In this document: positions 52,504-61,269 of the stretch, in pieces
How the letters are laid out: each line of letters begins with the position of its first letter
Position numbering within the stretch: position 1 is the stretch's first letter
Assembly: GCF_023101685.1 (NCBI RefSeq)
Contig: NZ_CP082164.1
Span: 5,084,001-5,148,000 of the forward strand
Source: Bradyrhizobium sp. 186
GTDB lineage: Bacteria > Pseudomonadota > Alphaproteobacteria > Rhizobiales > Xanthobacteraceae
Length of the DNA stretch: 64,000 bases
Direction of reading: 5' to 3'
The notes under the pieces: model-generated
What the model was told of the DNA's origin: nothing
The model's database searches: none
The model's input: only the letters and a program-made list of their open reading frames with translations
Translations under genes and position numbers: made by a program

Positions 52504-53056
52504 GGCGCGTCGTCAGCGATCTCGAACGTTGCCGCCGACTGCGTAGGAACGAGCATCTGCCATCCGCGTTCGGCTTGCATGACATGCCCGCGATGCGCCA
52601 AGCCGATGACGCGAGCTCGACCAACAGCTTCCGATGCGAGCCGTGCCGCGAGATCGTCATCGTGTTTGCGGTCGTCTCGAAATTTCTGCCGCCGGCGAAG
52701 TGAGCAGCGGCGCTTTCATCGATCATTAGGAATCGCTTCGTGTCGAATTCCTCGACTCCGATTCGTTCTTTAAGAACGAAATGGAGTCGGATGCAGAACA
52801 AGCCGTGCCTGCTGATGTCGATGCGAGCGCGTTTCAAGCGCGCCGAATTCGATGTGATCGGGCGTTCGCTCGCGCGACGCAAACCAATTGTTAGGAGTTG
52901 CTCCGCATCGATTTCGTCGATTCCGATTCGTTCTTTGAGAACGAAATGCGGGTGAAGCTGGAACAAAGCTGGTCAGCAGAACGCCAGAACTTCTTCGTCA
53001 CCGTCTCGACGCCCTCCGCATCCGGCGCTATCGTCGTTGCGACGGCGGGCGCATCA
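52504..53056. other. Gene-poor interval with a 58-bp direct repeat
   Basis: Two 58-bp imperfect direct copies lie at 52726-52783 and 52891-52948, each from TTAGGA to AACGAAATG. Each contains TTCGTTCTTT-[AG]-AGAACGAA, nearly palindromic. Open frames across the interval, on both strands, contain the repeat-encoded residues and have poor composition; I do not call a gene. Confidence 0.55.
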
Positions 53057-53407
53057 ATGAAGAACGGCCTTTATTCCATCCACCTTCACATGCTCGACGG
53101 CGTGAAGGGCCGCGACAGCAGCGTGCTGGTGCTGCGCGATGGCGTGCTGCTCGGCGGCGGGCCGCATTACTGGTCGCGCGGGTCGTACACGGTCGGTAAC
53201 GGCACCTGGAAAGGCGAACTCGTCACCAACCAGCATTCGCCGTTCGCCGATCCCTTGATCCGGCCGCTGTTCGGCGGGCAGGAGGCGACGAGCGGATTTT
53301 CCGGGACGTTCAGCGGGGAGGAGGCCGAGGCGTTCGGCACCGTGCTGGTCACGGGGCGTCGCAGCCTGGGCTTTCGCGCGACATTGAAGTGGCTCGCCGA
53401 GATCTGA
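53057..53407 (+). CDS. GrlR-family regulatory protein
   Basis: The 116-residue protein begins MKNGLYSIHLHMLDGVKGRD, with SVLVLRDGVLLGGGPHYWSR, GSYTVGNGTWKGEL and SGFSGTFSGEEAEAFGT. This small beta-barrel pattern is that of GrlR-like proteins, known as negative regulators of type III secretion in enteropathogens but widespread in rhizobia. No secretion genes are in the window. A longer frame to 52898 includes repeat sequence and is not preferred. Confidence 0.78.
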   Translation: MKNGLYSIHLHMLDGVKGRDSSVLVLRDGVLLGGGPHYWSRGSYTVGNGTWKGELVTNQHSPFADPLIRPLFGGQEATSGFSGTFSGEEAEAFGTVLVTGRRSLGFRATLKWLAEI

Positions 53408-53430
53408 GGCGCTCGCAAGTTCCTCGAGCC

Positions 53431-53530
53431 TTTTCCGTTCCGATTGAATCGGAACGGGGCTCTAGATTCTTGTTTTGACGCGTTTTCTTCCCGCGAACCG
53501 GCGGCCGCTTCGCTGGAAAACGCTCTAACG
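53431..53530. repeat. Palindromic intergenic repeat (mosaic element type)
   Basis: CCGTTCCGATT-G-AATCGGAACGG (53435-53457) is a near-perfect palindrome. It is followed by GGGGCTCTAGATTCTTG, AAACGCG-type and GGAAAACGCTCTAA units. A shortened copy occurs at 53884-53912. I recall this family as abundant in Bradyrhizobium intergenic DNA. Confidence 0.75.
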
Positions 53531-53634
53531 AAAGCTTGCGGGAAAGCCGATAACCCTATTCGGTTAGGTTAAAAGCCCAATCGCGTTGCAGTTGCGGCGG
53601 GTTGGGATAGGTTTCTGGCAACGACAACCAAGAA

Positions 53635-53685
53635 ACCGCTTTGCCAAGAACCTTTGCCAAGAACTTTTGCCAAGAACCGCTTTGT
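53635..53685 (+). repeat. Short tandem repeat (TTTGCCAAGAAC units)
   Basis: Three near-identical units of about 14-15 bp (CTTTGCCAAGAAC, CTTTGCCAAGAAC, TTTTGCCAAGAAC) precede the small membrane-protein gene. Strand slippage is the likely origin. They lie in the 5' untranslated region. Confidence 0.75.
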
Positions 53686-53686
53686 C

Positions 53687-53884
53687 ATGACACCCTTTTC
53701 AGAACCAGCCTTTTATCAAGGCGACCGGCACACCTACCGGCGTGTCGCCGTGGTCGGCACGTTGTTTTGCCTCGCCTTCGTTGTGATCAGCTTCTCACTG
53801 CGGCCGCAGGCCGAGGATACGCATGTCGCGGTCAAGGCCGACCGGCTGGTGCGCACCGCCGGCCAGACACCGCACGCGAATTAG
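53687..53884 (+). CDS. Small single-pass membrane protein
   Basis: The start ATG at 53687 gives 65 residues: MTPFSEPAFYQGDRHTYRRV, one helix (AVVGTLFCLAFVVISFSL), then a polar C-terminus (RPQAEDTHVAVKADRLVRTA). In-frame upstream ATGs at 53641-53654 fall in the tandem repeat. Function unknown. Confidence 0.65.
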   Translation: MTPFSEPAFYQGDRHTYRRVAVVGTLFCLAFVVISFSLRPQAEDTHVAVKADRLVRTAGQTPHAN

Positions 53885-54012
53885 AGCGTTTTCCGTTCCG
53901 ATTGAATCGGATCGTCGGCGTCTGAACGCTGGCACGCGGCACCGCGGCTCGCGAGTGCGACGAAGCCGGCGAAGCCGGACAGGTTGAGCAGGATTTCGAG
54001 CCAGACGGGCAT
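53881..54012 (-). CDS. Possible 43-residue membrane peptide
   Basis: It begins MPVWLEILLNLSGFAGFVAL with one hydrophobic helix, preceded by CCAGG. The last third is encoded by the palindromic repeat (53884-53912), so the natural C-terminus may have been replaced. Confidence 0.4.
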   Translation of the reverse strand: MPVWLEILLNLSGFAGFVALASRGAACQRSDADDPIQSERKTL

Positions 54013-54268
54013 CCTGGTTCTCTCTCGAGCGAAGCTGCCATTTTCTGTTCTGGAACCGAAAACCCCGCCAGCATCACGGTGGATACTGACGGGGCTGTCG
54101 TGCGTTGACCTCTACCGGATAGCGGAGGCCTGGCACTCGCAAATTCAACACGGAAGAGGTGACTTCGTTCCCCCCGCACAAATTTTTTTAGCGGCTTGCG
54201 GTTCCACGGCCGCCCGCAACCATCGCAGGGTCTCCGCGTTGTCCAGCCAGACGCGAAGGAGGAGATGC

Positions 54269-54571
54269 ATGATGAAGAAAACATTGGCAGTTCTCGCCAC
54301 CGTCGCGGCGGTCGGCGTGACCGCAATCGCGGCCCCGGCACCTGCCGAGGCGCGCGGTCGCGGCATCGGACCGGGCCTCGCATTCGGTCTGGCCGCCGGC
54401 GCGATCACCGCGGGCGCGATCGCCGCGTCCCATCCTTATGGCTACGGTTATGGTTATGGCCCCGACTACGGCTACTACTACGGCGGGCCGAGGTACTACG
54501 GTTCTGGTCCGTATGCCTATTACGGCGGCGGGCCGTATTACGGGCACCGCCACTATTATCGGCACTGGTAA
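54269..54571 (+). CDS. Secreted Tyr/Gly-rich protein
   Basis: The 100-residue protein has a signal peptide (KKTLAVLATVAAVGVTAIAA, cleavage near residue 28 after AEA). A Gly/Ala helix (GLAFGLAAGAITAGAIAA) follows, then a low-complexity tail of PYGYGYGYG, YYYGGPRYYG and HRHYYRHW. AAGGAGGAG precedes the ATG. Such proteins are frequent in rhizobia with unknown envelope roles; the His-rich end may bind metal. An intrinsic terminator follows. Confidence 0.85.
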   Translation: MMKKTLAVLATVAAVGVTAIAAPAPAEARGRGIGPGLAFGLAAGAITAGAIAASHPYGYGYGYGPDYGYYYGGPRYYGSGPYAYYGGGPYYGHRHYYRHW

Positions 54572-54588
54572 GTAGCCACTCATAAGCG

Positions 54589-54619
54589 AAAAGCCCGGAG
54601 CGTTGCTCCGGGCTTTTTT
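54589..54619 (+). terminator. Intrinsic terminator
   Basis: AAAAGCCCGGAGC-GTT-GCTCCGGGCTTTTTT: a 10-bp stem with a T6 tract, 18 bp after the Tyr/Gly-rich gene. The A run on the left also allows termination of the minus-strand gene at 54646. Confidence 0.92.
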
Positions 54620-54645
54620 CATGCGCGAAAATCCGGCGCGGCGTC

Positions 54646-54810
54646 TTACGGCCAGAGCGAGGGCCGCTCCACCTTGCGCGCGTTCTCGAGCGTCGACACG
54701 AAATATTCTTCACGCTCGCGCTTGAATTTTTCCTGCGTGGCGCGGAAGGCGGCAACACGTGCGGTGATCTCGTCGCGTTCGCGTGCTTTGCGTTCTTCGT
54801 CCTCGGTCAT
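54646..54810 (-). CDS. Small charged helical protein
   Basis: The start at 54810 with AGGGGATGG upstream gives 54 residues: MTEDEERKARERDEITARVA, then FRATQEKFKREREEYFVSTL. It is almost wholly an amphipathic, Glu/Arg-rich helix, possibly a coiled coil. It converges on the terminator at 54589. Function unknown. Confidence 0.65.
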   Translation of the reverse strand: MTEDEERKARERDEITARVAAFRATQEKFKREREEYFVSTLENARKVERPSLWP

Positions 54811-55067
54811 GTCCATCCCCTCTATTCGCACCTGAACTCAAGCACTGCCGCCGCATCGCACTGAGTCGCATTCGAAGACATGCATTGGCGCTTCTGATTG
54901 GGGCGTCAATGGGGAGGAGGCATTGCAGGATTGTGATAAGCGATGGGCGGAAAAAGTTGCCGGCTGTGTTTCTCTTCGCAATCCGTCTCGGCGGTGGACA
55001 ACAGCGTCAACAATCTTGTCGCTTGCGCATGTTGCCGCTAGCGGAAAAACAAATCGGGAGGTCGCGA

Positions 55068-55829
55068 TTGATCGCATCAGATCTTCGCAGCGGCGTTGAA
55101 CGGCTCGGCGACATGATCGCCGAGGCGAAGACCATCGTTCCCTTCACCGGCGCCGGCATCTCCACGGAATGCGGCATCCCCGATTTTCGCTCGCCGGGCG
55201 GAATTTGGACCCGCAACCGTCCGATCCCGTTCGAGGAGTTCGTCGCCAGCCAGGAAGCGCGCGACGAATCCTGGCGCCGCCGCTTTGCGATGGAGGCGAC
55301 GTTTGCGGCGGCAAAGCCCGGCCGCGGCCATCGTGCGCTGGCCTCGCTCTACCGCGCCGGAAAGATTCCCGCGATCATCACCCAGAACATCGACAATCTG
55401 CACCAGGCCTCGGGCTTCGCCTCCGACCACGTGATTGAACTTCACGGCAATACCACTTATGCGCGCTGCATCGGATGTGGGCAGACCTATCAGCTCGACT
55501 GGGTGAAGCGCCGTTTCGATGAAGCGGGCGCCGCACCCGACTGCACCGTGTGCGATGAGCCGGTGAAAACCGCCACGATCTCGTTCGGTCAGTCGATGCC
55601 CGAGGATGAAATGCAGCGCGCGACCGAGCTGTCGCAGCATTGCGACCTCTTCATCGCGATCGGTTCCTCGCTCGTGGTATGGCCCGCGGCAGGGTTTCCG
55701 ATGATGGCGAAGGACAGCGGTGCACGTTTGGTGATCATCAATCGCGAGCCGACCGAGCAGGACGACATCGCCGACCTCGTCATCCGCCATGACATCGGCG
55801 AAACGCTCGGGCCCTTTGTCGGCAATTGA
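55068..55829 (+). CDS. NAD-dependent protein deacylase (sirtuin)
   Basis: A TTG start at 55068 with GGGAGG six bases upstream gives 253 residues; an ATG at 55029 is in frame but lacks a site. Sirtuin motifs are complete: FTGAGISTECGIPDFRS (NAD loop), ITQNIDNLHQASG, the catalytic His in IELHGNTTYARC, four zinc Cys in CIGCGQTY and CTVCDEP, and AIGSSLVVWPAAGF. It removes acyl groups from lysines using NAD. Confidence 0.94.
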   Translation: MIASDLRSGVERLGDMIAEAKTIVPFTGAGISTECGIPDFRSPGGIWTRNRPIPFEEFVASQEARDESWRRRFAMEATFAAAKPGRGHRALASLYRAGKIPAIITQNIDNLHQASGFASDHVIELHGNTTYARCIGCGQTYQLDWVKRRFDEAGAAPDCTVCDEPVKTATISFGQSMPEDEMQRATELSQHCDLFIAIGSSLVVWPAAGFPMMAKDSGARLVIINREPTEQDDIADLVIRHDIGETLGPFVGN

Positions 55830-56003
55830 GGCATCAGTTTGATTCGCGGCTGTGCAAGCTGTTCATAGGTTCCGGCGAATCTCTTTTTTGTCTATGCCTC
55901 TCAACCGGGAGTGTTATCTTTTGATTCGAAAGATTCGCGTCGCGTCCAGCTGAGAAGATTCTCGAAAGACGCGTGATTCGACGCCGCCATTGAGGCGGGT
56001 TGC

Positions 56004-56660
56004 ATGGCATGTGTGGGGTCCGGGGTTATGGGGTCGTCGGACGGATTTGAGTCCAAGAAGGTCGGAGTTCCCGCGCCGGGCGAACACAGCGGCGCCGGTC
56101 GCGATAGCGCGCTCAGTCCCTTCACCGGACTTGGTGAGGCCAGCGCCAACCTCGTCGAGGTCCACGGCGTCATCAAATGGTTCGACGCTTCAAAGGGCTA
56201 CGGCTTCATCGTTCCCGACAATGGCTGGCCGGACGTGCTCCTGCACGTTACCGTGCTCAGGCGCGACGGCTTCCAGACCGCTTACGAGGGCGCCCGCATC
56301 GTCGTCGAGTGCATCCAGCGCGCCAAGGGCTACCAGGCCTTCCGCGTGGTCTCGATGGACGAGTCGACCGCGATCCATCCGGCGCAGATGCTGCCGCCGC
56401 GCACCCATGTCACGGTCACCGCGACCAGCGGGCTGGAGCGGGCCCAGGTCAAATGGTTCAACCGGCTGCGCGGCTTCGGCTTCCTCACCTGCGGCGAGGG
56501 TACCCCCGACATCTTCGTGCACATGGAGACGCTGCGCCGCTTCGGCATGACCGAGTTGCGGCCCGGCCAGTACGTGCTGGTCCGCTTTGGGCCGGGCTCC
56601 AAGGGCATGATGGCGGCGGAGATCCATCCCGAGACTGGGTCACCGGTTTCTTCGCACTAA
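56004..56660 (+). CDS. Double cold-shock-domain protein
   Basis: The 218-residue protein (an ATG at 56028 would shorten it by eight) has a disordered N-terminal 50 residues and two OB-fold cold-shock domains. The first has VIKWFDASKGYGFIVPDNG and VLLHVTVL (RNP1/RNP2); the second has VKWFNRLRGFGFLTCGEG and IFVHMETL. Each replaces some consensus aromatic positions. Two-domain CSPs are typical of alphaproteobacteria; they bind ssDNA/RNA. The stop codon abuts repeat copy B. Confidence 0.92.
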   Translation: MACVGSGVMGSSDGFESKKVGVPAPGEHSGAGRDSALSPFTGLGEASANLVEVHGVIKWFDASKGYGFIVPDNGWPDVLLHVTVLRRDGFQTAYEGARIVVECIQRAKGYQAFRVVSMDESTAIHPAQMLPPRTHVTVTATSGLERAQVKWFNRLRGFGFLTCGEGTPDIFVHMETLRRFGMTELRPGQYVLVRFGPGSKGMMAAEIHPETGSPVSSH

Positions 56661-56713
56661 AGCGCGATGAGACGAGGATGAATCATCATCGCGCTTTAGG
56701 TTGTTGTTTAAGC

Positions 56714-58647
56714 CGAACTTCCCCTCGGGATTTTTGTTAGAGCGTTGAGAGGATTTGAGAAGTTTGGATCGGGCTGATTTTGTAGGCATGTAAATGATGA
56801 TTTTTGGCTTGCGAATGGCAGGTTTCCGTGATTCGATTCCGGCATGTTCGTCGCCCGCATTCCCAACCGCAACTCACCGCCCGCGATCCTGTTGCGCGAG
56901 AGCTATCGCGAGGGCGACAAGATCAAGTCGCGCACGCTGGCCAACCTGTCGCATTGGCCGGATGAGAAGATCGATGCGCTGCGCCGCGTCCTGAAAGGCG
57001 AGGAGCTGGTCTCGCCGGCCGAGCAACTGCGGATCGAGCGCTCGCTGCCGCACGGCCACGTGGCCGCGGTGCTCGGCATGGCGCGCCAGCTCGGACTGCA
57101 TCGCCTTGTCCCGGACAAGCCCAGACGGTTGGCCAGGCTGGCTTTGGCCTTGATCGTGGCACGGGTGATCGAACCGGCCGCCAAGCTGGCCACGGCGCGC
57201 CAGCTCAGCGAGGCGACGGCGGCGCATTCGCTGGGCGAACTGCTCGATCTCAGCGCCGTCGACGAGGACGAGCTTTACGAAGCGCTCGACCTGCTCGGCA
57301 CGGCCCAACCGGGGATCGAGGCGACGCTCGCCAAGCGCCATCTGCATGACGGCTCGCTGGTGCTCTACGATCTCACCTCCAGCTATCTGGAGGGGCGACA
57401 TTGCGAATTGGCGCGGCATGGTTACAGCCGCGACGGTCGTTCCGACAAGCTGCAGATCGTGTTCGGCTTGCTGTGCGCCGCCGACGGCTGCCCGGTGGCG
57501 GTGGAGGTGTTCGAAGGTAACACCGCCGACCCGAGCACGCTGGCCGCGCAAGTCGACAAACTGAAGGCCCGCTTCAAGCTGTCGCGTGTGGTACTGGTCG
57601 GCGATCGCGGCATGATCACCAGCGCCCGTATCGAAGCCGATCTGATGCCGGCCGGGCTCGATTGGATCACCGCTCTGCGGGCGCCGGCGATCCGCAAGCT
57701 CGCCGAGGACGGCGGCCCGCTGCAATTGTCGCTGTTCGACGATCGCGATATGGCCGAGATCACGTCCCCCGACTTCCCCGGCGAGCGCCTGATCGTGTGC
57801 CGCAACCCGGATCTGGCCGACGAGCGTCGGCGCAAGCGCGGCGAGTTGCTGGCGGCGACCGAGAAGGATCTCGCCCGCGTCAAGGCCGCCGTGCAGCGTC
57901 AGCGCAACCCCTTGCGCGGCGAGGATGAGATCGGTCTGAAGGTCGGCGCCGTGCTGGGCAAGCGTAAGATGGCCAAGCACTTCCACCTCGCCATCACCGA
58001 CACTTCGTTCGACTTCAGTCGGATCGAGGATGCCATCGCCAACGAAGCGTCGCTCGACGGCTTCTATGTGCTACGGACCAACGTGCCGGCCGAGAACCTC
58101 GACACCGCCGCCACGGTGCGTGCCTACAAGAGCCTGGCCCAGGTCGAACGCGCCTTCCGCACCATCAAGACCGTCGAACTGGAGGTGCGCCCGATCCACC
58201 ATCGCCTCGCTGGCCGCGTGCGCGCCCACGTCTTCCTCTGCATGCTCGCTTATTACATCGTCTGGCACATGCGCCGCGCGCTGGCCCCGATCCTGTTCGA
58301 CGATCACGACCGCGAGGCCGCCGACGCCGCGCGCGTCTCGCCCGTCGCCAAGGCCAGAGTCTCGGCCGCGGCCAGAACCAAGGCTAATCGCAAGCACACC
58401 CACGATGGCCGGCCCGTGCACAGCTTTCGAACGCTGTTGCAGGATCTCGCCACGCTCACACGCAACATCGTTCGCATCGGTCAGGACGCCCCGGCCGCTA
58501 TGCTCACAAGTCCAACCCCACTACAACAAGACGTCTTCAATCGGCTCGGCATTCCTATCGCCCCATAATGTAGGCAGACGCGCCGTCACGCCCGCTGGAA
58601 TTACACGCCAGCTCAAATGCTTACGTCGCTACTCAAGGGGAAGTTCG
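56714..58647 (+). mobile_element. IS1634-family insertion sequence
   Basis: Bounded by an 8-bp target duplication GTTTAAGC (56706-56713 and 58648-58655) and terminal inverted repeats starting CGAACTTCCCCT. 1,934 bp, one intact transposase. The exact ends and duplication point to a fairly recent insertion into the repeat. Confidence 0.92.
56844..58568 (+). CDS. IS1634-family transposase
   Basis: The 574-residue DDE (IS4-group) transposase is intact. Landmarks are LVLYDLTSSYLEGRHCELAR (first Asp, about 175), VVLVGDRGMITSARIEADL (second Asp, about 250) and YKSLAQVERAFRTIKTVELE (the Y-(2)R-(3)E-(6)K-type region with catalytic Glu, about 430). The C-terminal part has HVFLCMLAYYIVWHM. It is probably active. 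Confidence 0.93.
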   Translation: MFVARIPNRNSPPAILLRESYREGDKIKSRTLANLSHWPDEKIDALRRVLKGEELVSPAEQLRIERSLPHGHVAAVLGMARQLGLHRLVPDKPRRLARLALALIVARVIEPAAKLATARQLSEATAAHSLGELLDLSAVDEDELYEALDLLGTAQPGIEATLAKRHLHDGSLVLYDLTSSYLEGRHCELARHGYSRDGRSDKLQIVFGLLCAADGCPVAVEVFEGNTADPSTLAAQVDKLKARFKLSRVVLVGDRGMITSARIEADLMPAGLDWITALRAPAIRKLAEDGGPLQLSLFDDRDMAEITSPDFPGERLIVCRNPDLADERRRKRGELLAATEKDLARVKAAVQRQRNPLRGEDEIGLKVGAVLGKRKMAKHFHLAITDTSFDFSRIEDAIANEASLDGFYVLRTNVPAENLDTAATVRAYKSLAQVERAFRTIKTVELEVRPIHHRLAGRVRAHVFLCMLAYYIVWHMRRALAPILFDDHDREAADAARVSPVAKARVSAAARTKANRKHTHDGRPVHSFRTLLQDLATLTRNIVRIGQDAPAAMLTSPTPLQQDVFNRLGIPIAP

Positions 58648-58730
58648 GTTTAAGCATGATCTCCGCGCAAACACGTTCCGCGTTTGTCGCGAGGGAAAAC
58701 CGCTTCGCACTTTTCCGGATCATGCTTTAG

Positions 58731-60250
58731 TTCTACTGAGTCAGAAAGTCGCAGTACCTGGGATTCAGGGAATCAGGTAGTGGGCGGGATTCAGGCCAGC
58801 GGTAGGGGCTGAGGATGGATCGCCGAAGGTTTAAGAGCGGTGAATCGCGATTTGCCGCCTATGTCGAGGGGCTTGCGAGCGTGATCGGGCACAAAGACCG
58901 AGAGCAGCCGCTTCGCGATTATTGCACCGGGCTGATGCTGCGAGGCGAGCGCAAGAGCGTCGAACCGATCGCAGCGGTCACGGCACCGGCGCGGGTGGCC
59001 GCCCAGCATCAATCGCTTCTGCATTTTGTCGGCGAGGGACGTTGGTCCGACGAACGCGTCTTGGCCAAGGTGCGCGAGAAGGTCTTGCCCGAGATCGAGC
59101 GTCACGGCCCGATCGAAGCGTGGATTATCGACGATACTGGACTGCCGAAGAAGGGGCGGCAGTCGGTCGGTGTTGCGCGGCAATATTGCGGTCAACTTGG
59201 TAAGGAGGACAACTGCCAGGTCGCGGTGTCGCTGTCGATTGCCAACGAACATGCGAGCCTGCCGGTGGCGTACCGGCTGTATCTGCCGCAGGAATGGGCG
59301 GAGGATAGCGATCGTCTGCGCAAGGTGGGGGTTCCTGAAGATATTGGCTTCAAGACCAAGCATGAGATCGCGCTGGAGCAACTGCACTGGGCCTGCGCGG
59401 CTGGTCTGCCGCGTGGCGCGGCGCTGCTGGATGCCGGCTATGGCAATAACAGCAATCTGCGCGCCGACATCACGGCCCTGGGGCTGGCTTACGTCGCGGG
59501 CATTCTGTCGAATACGACGGTGTGGGCAGACGGGACGGGACCGCTGCCGCCGAAGACTTGGTCGGGCCGCGGACGGCCACCAAAGCGCCTGCAGCGCGAC
59601 GCCAAGCATTGGCCGGTCTCAGTCAAAGACCTTGCACTCGGCCTGCCCAAGCGCGCCTGGCGCACCATCGAATGGCGAGAAGGTTCGGCGGAAACCATGT
59701 CTTCGCGCTTTGCGCGGGTGCGGGTGCGTGCCGCGCGGCGTGACGAAAGGCGCCACGAGCCGTGCCCGCAAGAATGGCTCTTGATCGAGTGGCCCAAGGA
59801 CGAGACCGAGCCGACCAAATACTTTTTGTCGACGCTTCCCGCCGATATCGCCTTTCACCGTCTGGTCTACTTCGCCAAGCTGCGTTGGCGCATTGAGCGC
59901 GACTATCAGGAGCTCAAGCAAGAAGTCGGCCTCGGGCATTTTGAAGGTCGGGGATGGCGTGGCTTCCATCATCACGCAACGCTCTGCATCGCAGCTTACG
60001 GATTCCTGATCTCCGAAAGGGAGACGATTCCCCCCTCAGGACCTCGTCACGCCCCGATCTTCCCGCAACTTGCCCTTCCCGCAGGTTACCGACCCAGAGG
60101 TACTGCCGTTGCGGCCTGAACGTCACATCCCGAACTCAATCGCGACCATGCGCATCCGTTTGGCCAACGCGATCGCCAGAACCTTGCCGCGATGCCCGTG
60201 TTGCGGCCAAAGCAAAATGCGACCACGCCGAAATTTGTGACGCAGTAGAA
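58731..60250 (+). mobile_element. IS701-family insertion sequence
   Basis: Bounded by the 4-bp duplication TTAG (58727-58730 and 60251-60254), matching the YTAR target of IS701. Imperfect inverted repeats begin TTCTACTG-[AC]-GTCA. 1,520 bp. It sits directly at the right edge of the repeat that holds the IS1634. Confidence 0.9.
58815..60119 (+). CDS. IS701-family transposase
   Basis: The 434-residue DDE transposase has EAWIIDDTGLPKKGRQSVGV (first Asp, about 105), GAALLDAGYGNNSNLRADI (second Asp, about 205) and RWRIERDYQELKQEVGLGHF (Y-R-E-K Glu region, about 360). Ends and frame look intact. Confidence 0.92.
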   Translation: MDRRRFKSGESRFAAYVEGLASVIGHKDREQPLRDYCTGLMLRGERKSVEPIAAVTAPARVAAQHQSLLHFVGEGRWSDERVLAKVREKVLPEIERHGPIEAWIIDDTGLPKKGRQSVGVARQYCGQLGKEDNCQVAVSLSIANEHASLPVAYRLYLPQEWAEDSDRLRKVGVPEDIGFKTKHEIALEQLHWACAAGLPRGAALLDAGYGNNSNLRADITALGLAYVAGILSNTTVWADGTGPLPPKTWSGRGRPPKRLQRDAKHWPVSVKDLALGLPKRAWRTIEWREGSAETMSSRFARVRVRAARRDERRHEPCPQEWLLIEWPKDETEPTKYFLSTLPADIAFHRLVYFAKLRWRIERDYQELKQEVGLGHFEGRGWRGFHHHATLCIAAYGFLISERETIPPSGPRHAPIFPQLALPAGYRPRGTAVAA

Positions 60251-60402
60251 TTAGCGGTCGCGAGGCCCAAACCTCCCATAATCGTGAGCAGAGGCGCGCG
60301 GCCGACGGCCTGTGCGCCATCTGGCTTTTCCGGCGATCGCCGCGTAAGGATTGTCGCAGTTCCACGCCGCTAGGCCATGATTGCTGTTCCGAGTGCCCTC
60401 CC

Positions 60403-60888
60403 ATGTATTCTGATCGAAAGGCCGTCTGGTCCCTCGGCCGGGGCTGGCTTGCCGCCATCCTCGTCATCGCCGCCTTTGCCGTCGCCAGCGCGCCAATCCG
60501 CGCCGCGAGCTTCCAGCCGCTCGAGATCGTCACCAAGAACGGTGTGCAGGTGTTCTCGGTCGAGATGGCGACGACGGAACAGGAGAAGCAGACCGGCCTG
60601 ATGCACCGCAAGGAACTGGCGGACGGCAAGGGCATGCTGTTCGACTTCAGCCCCGAGCAGGAAGTGTCGATGTGGATGAAGAACACCTACATCTCGCTCG
60701 ACATGATCTTCATCCGCGCCGACGGCCGCATCCTGCGGATCGCGGAAAACACCGAGCCCATGTCGACGAAGATTATCTCGTCACAGGGCCTCGCCAAGGG
60801 CGTCCTGGAGGTGCCGGCCGGCACTGCTCAGAAATACGGCATCCGCCCCGGCGACCGTGTCGGCCACCCGCTGTTCGGCGGCAAATAG
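60403..60888 (+). CDS. DUF192-domain exported protein
   Basis: The 161-residue protein has a signal or anchor (LAAILVIAAFAVASAPIRAA, about 17-36) and a DUF192 domain: QTGLMHRKELADGKGMLFDF, VSMWMKNTYISLDMIFI and VLEVPAGTAQKYGIRPGD. DUF192 has a small beta barrel of unclear function. It probably lies in the periplasm. tRNA-Pro follows on the same strand. Confidence 0.92.
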   Translation: MYSDRKAVWSLGRGWLAAILVIAAFAVASAPIRAASFQPLEIVTKNGVQVFSVEMATTEQEKQTGLMHRKELADGKGMLFDFSPEQEVSMWMKNTYISLDMIFIRADGRILRIAENTEPMSTKIISSQGLAKGVLEVPAGTAQKYGIRPGDRVGHPLFGGK

Positions 60889-60999
60889 GGCCATCCTGCG
60901 GGCCATTGCCGCCTTGCTGGCGGCTTGAGAGCTTGCCGGCGGCCTGGGAAGCTTGCTGGCGCCTTGGGAAGCGTGTATCGACGGGGCTCGCCGGACATT

Positions 61000-61076
61000 C
61001 GGGGTATAGCGCAGCCTGGTAGCGCGGCAGTTTTGGGTACTGCAGGTCGTTGGTTCGAATCCAGCTGCCCCGACCA
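61000..61076 (+). tRNA. tRNA-Pro (anticodon TGG)
   Basis: The 77-nt cloverleaf has acceptor CGGGGTA... pairing with ...TGCCCCG plus ACCA, D arm GCGCAGCCTGGTAGCGC, anticodon arm GCAGT-TTTGGGT-ACTGC with TGG, and T arm GGTTCGAATCC. CCA is encoded. Confidence 0.96.
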
Positions 61077-61269
61077 GTCCCGACGTTGGATCTCCTTCAA
61101 TCCCCTGAGATTTCCAATCCCTTGAGATTTCAACGCGCGGATCCCGTTCCGTTGCTGCCGAGCGCGGTCAAGCCGGCAGAGAAATTCCCGGGAAATGTTG
61201 CCCGCATGCAACCTCTGCGACAGCACCACGTGCTACGACCTCTGCGCGGGCAATGGGGAATCTCAGGAC

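Larger units (their letters stand above)
56659..58730 (+). repeat. Hairpin repeat copy B and companion repeat, split by IS1634
   Basis: 56659-56713 matches copy A (51404). After the IS, the sequence resumes at 58648 with GTTTAAGC then ATGATCTCCGCGC and continues to 58730 (GCGAGGGAAAACCGCTTCGC ... CCGGATCATGC). That second half is another repeat type I recall as frequent in Bradyrhizobium. Without the IS the two halves form one continuous unit. Confidence 0.75.

Noticed and set aside
52412..52966. Minus-strand 184-codon frame with an internal HFVLKERIG repeat
   Set aside because: It crosses the 58-bp repeats and the plus-strand 45-residue ORF and has a poor Arg/Ser-rich C-terminus. It is more likely a by-product of the repeats, though the duplicated segment is noted as a finding.
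53635..53685. Tandem repeats considered as a small CRISPR array
   Set aside because: Units are adjacent with no spacers and are about 14 bp long; no cas genes in the window.
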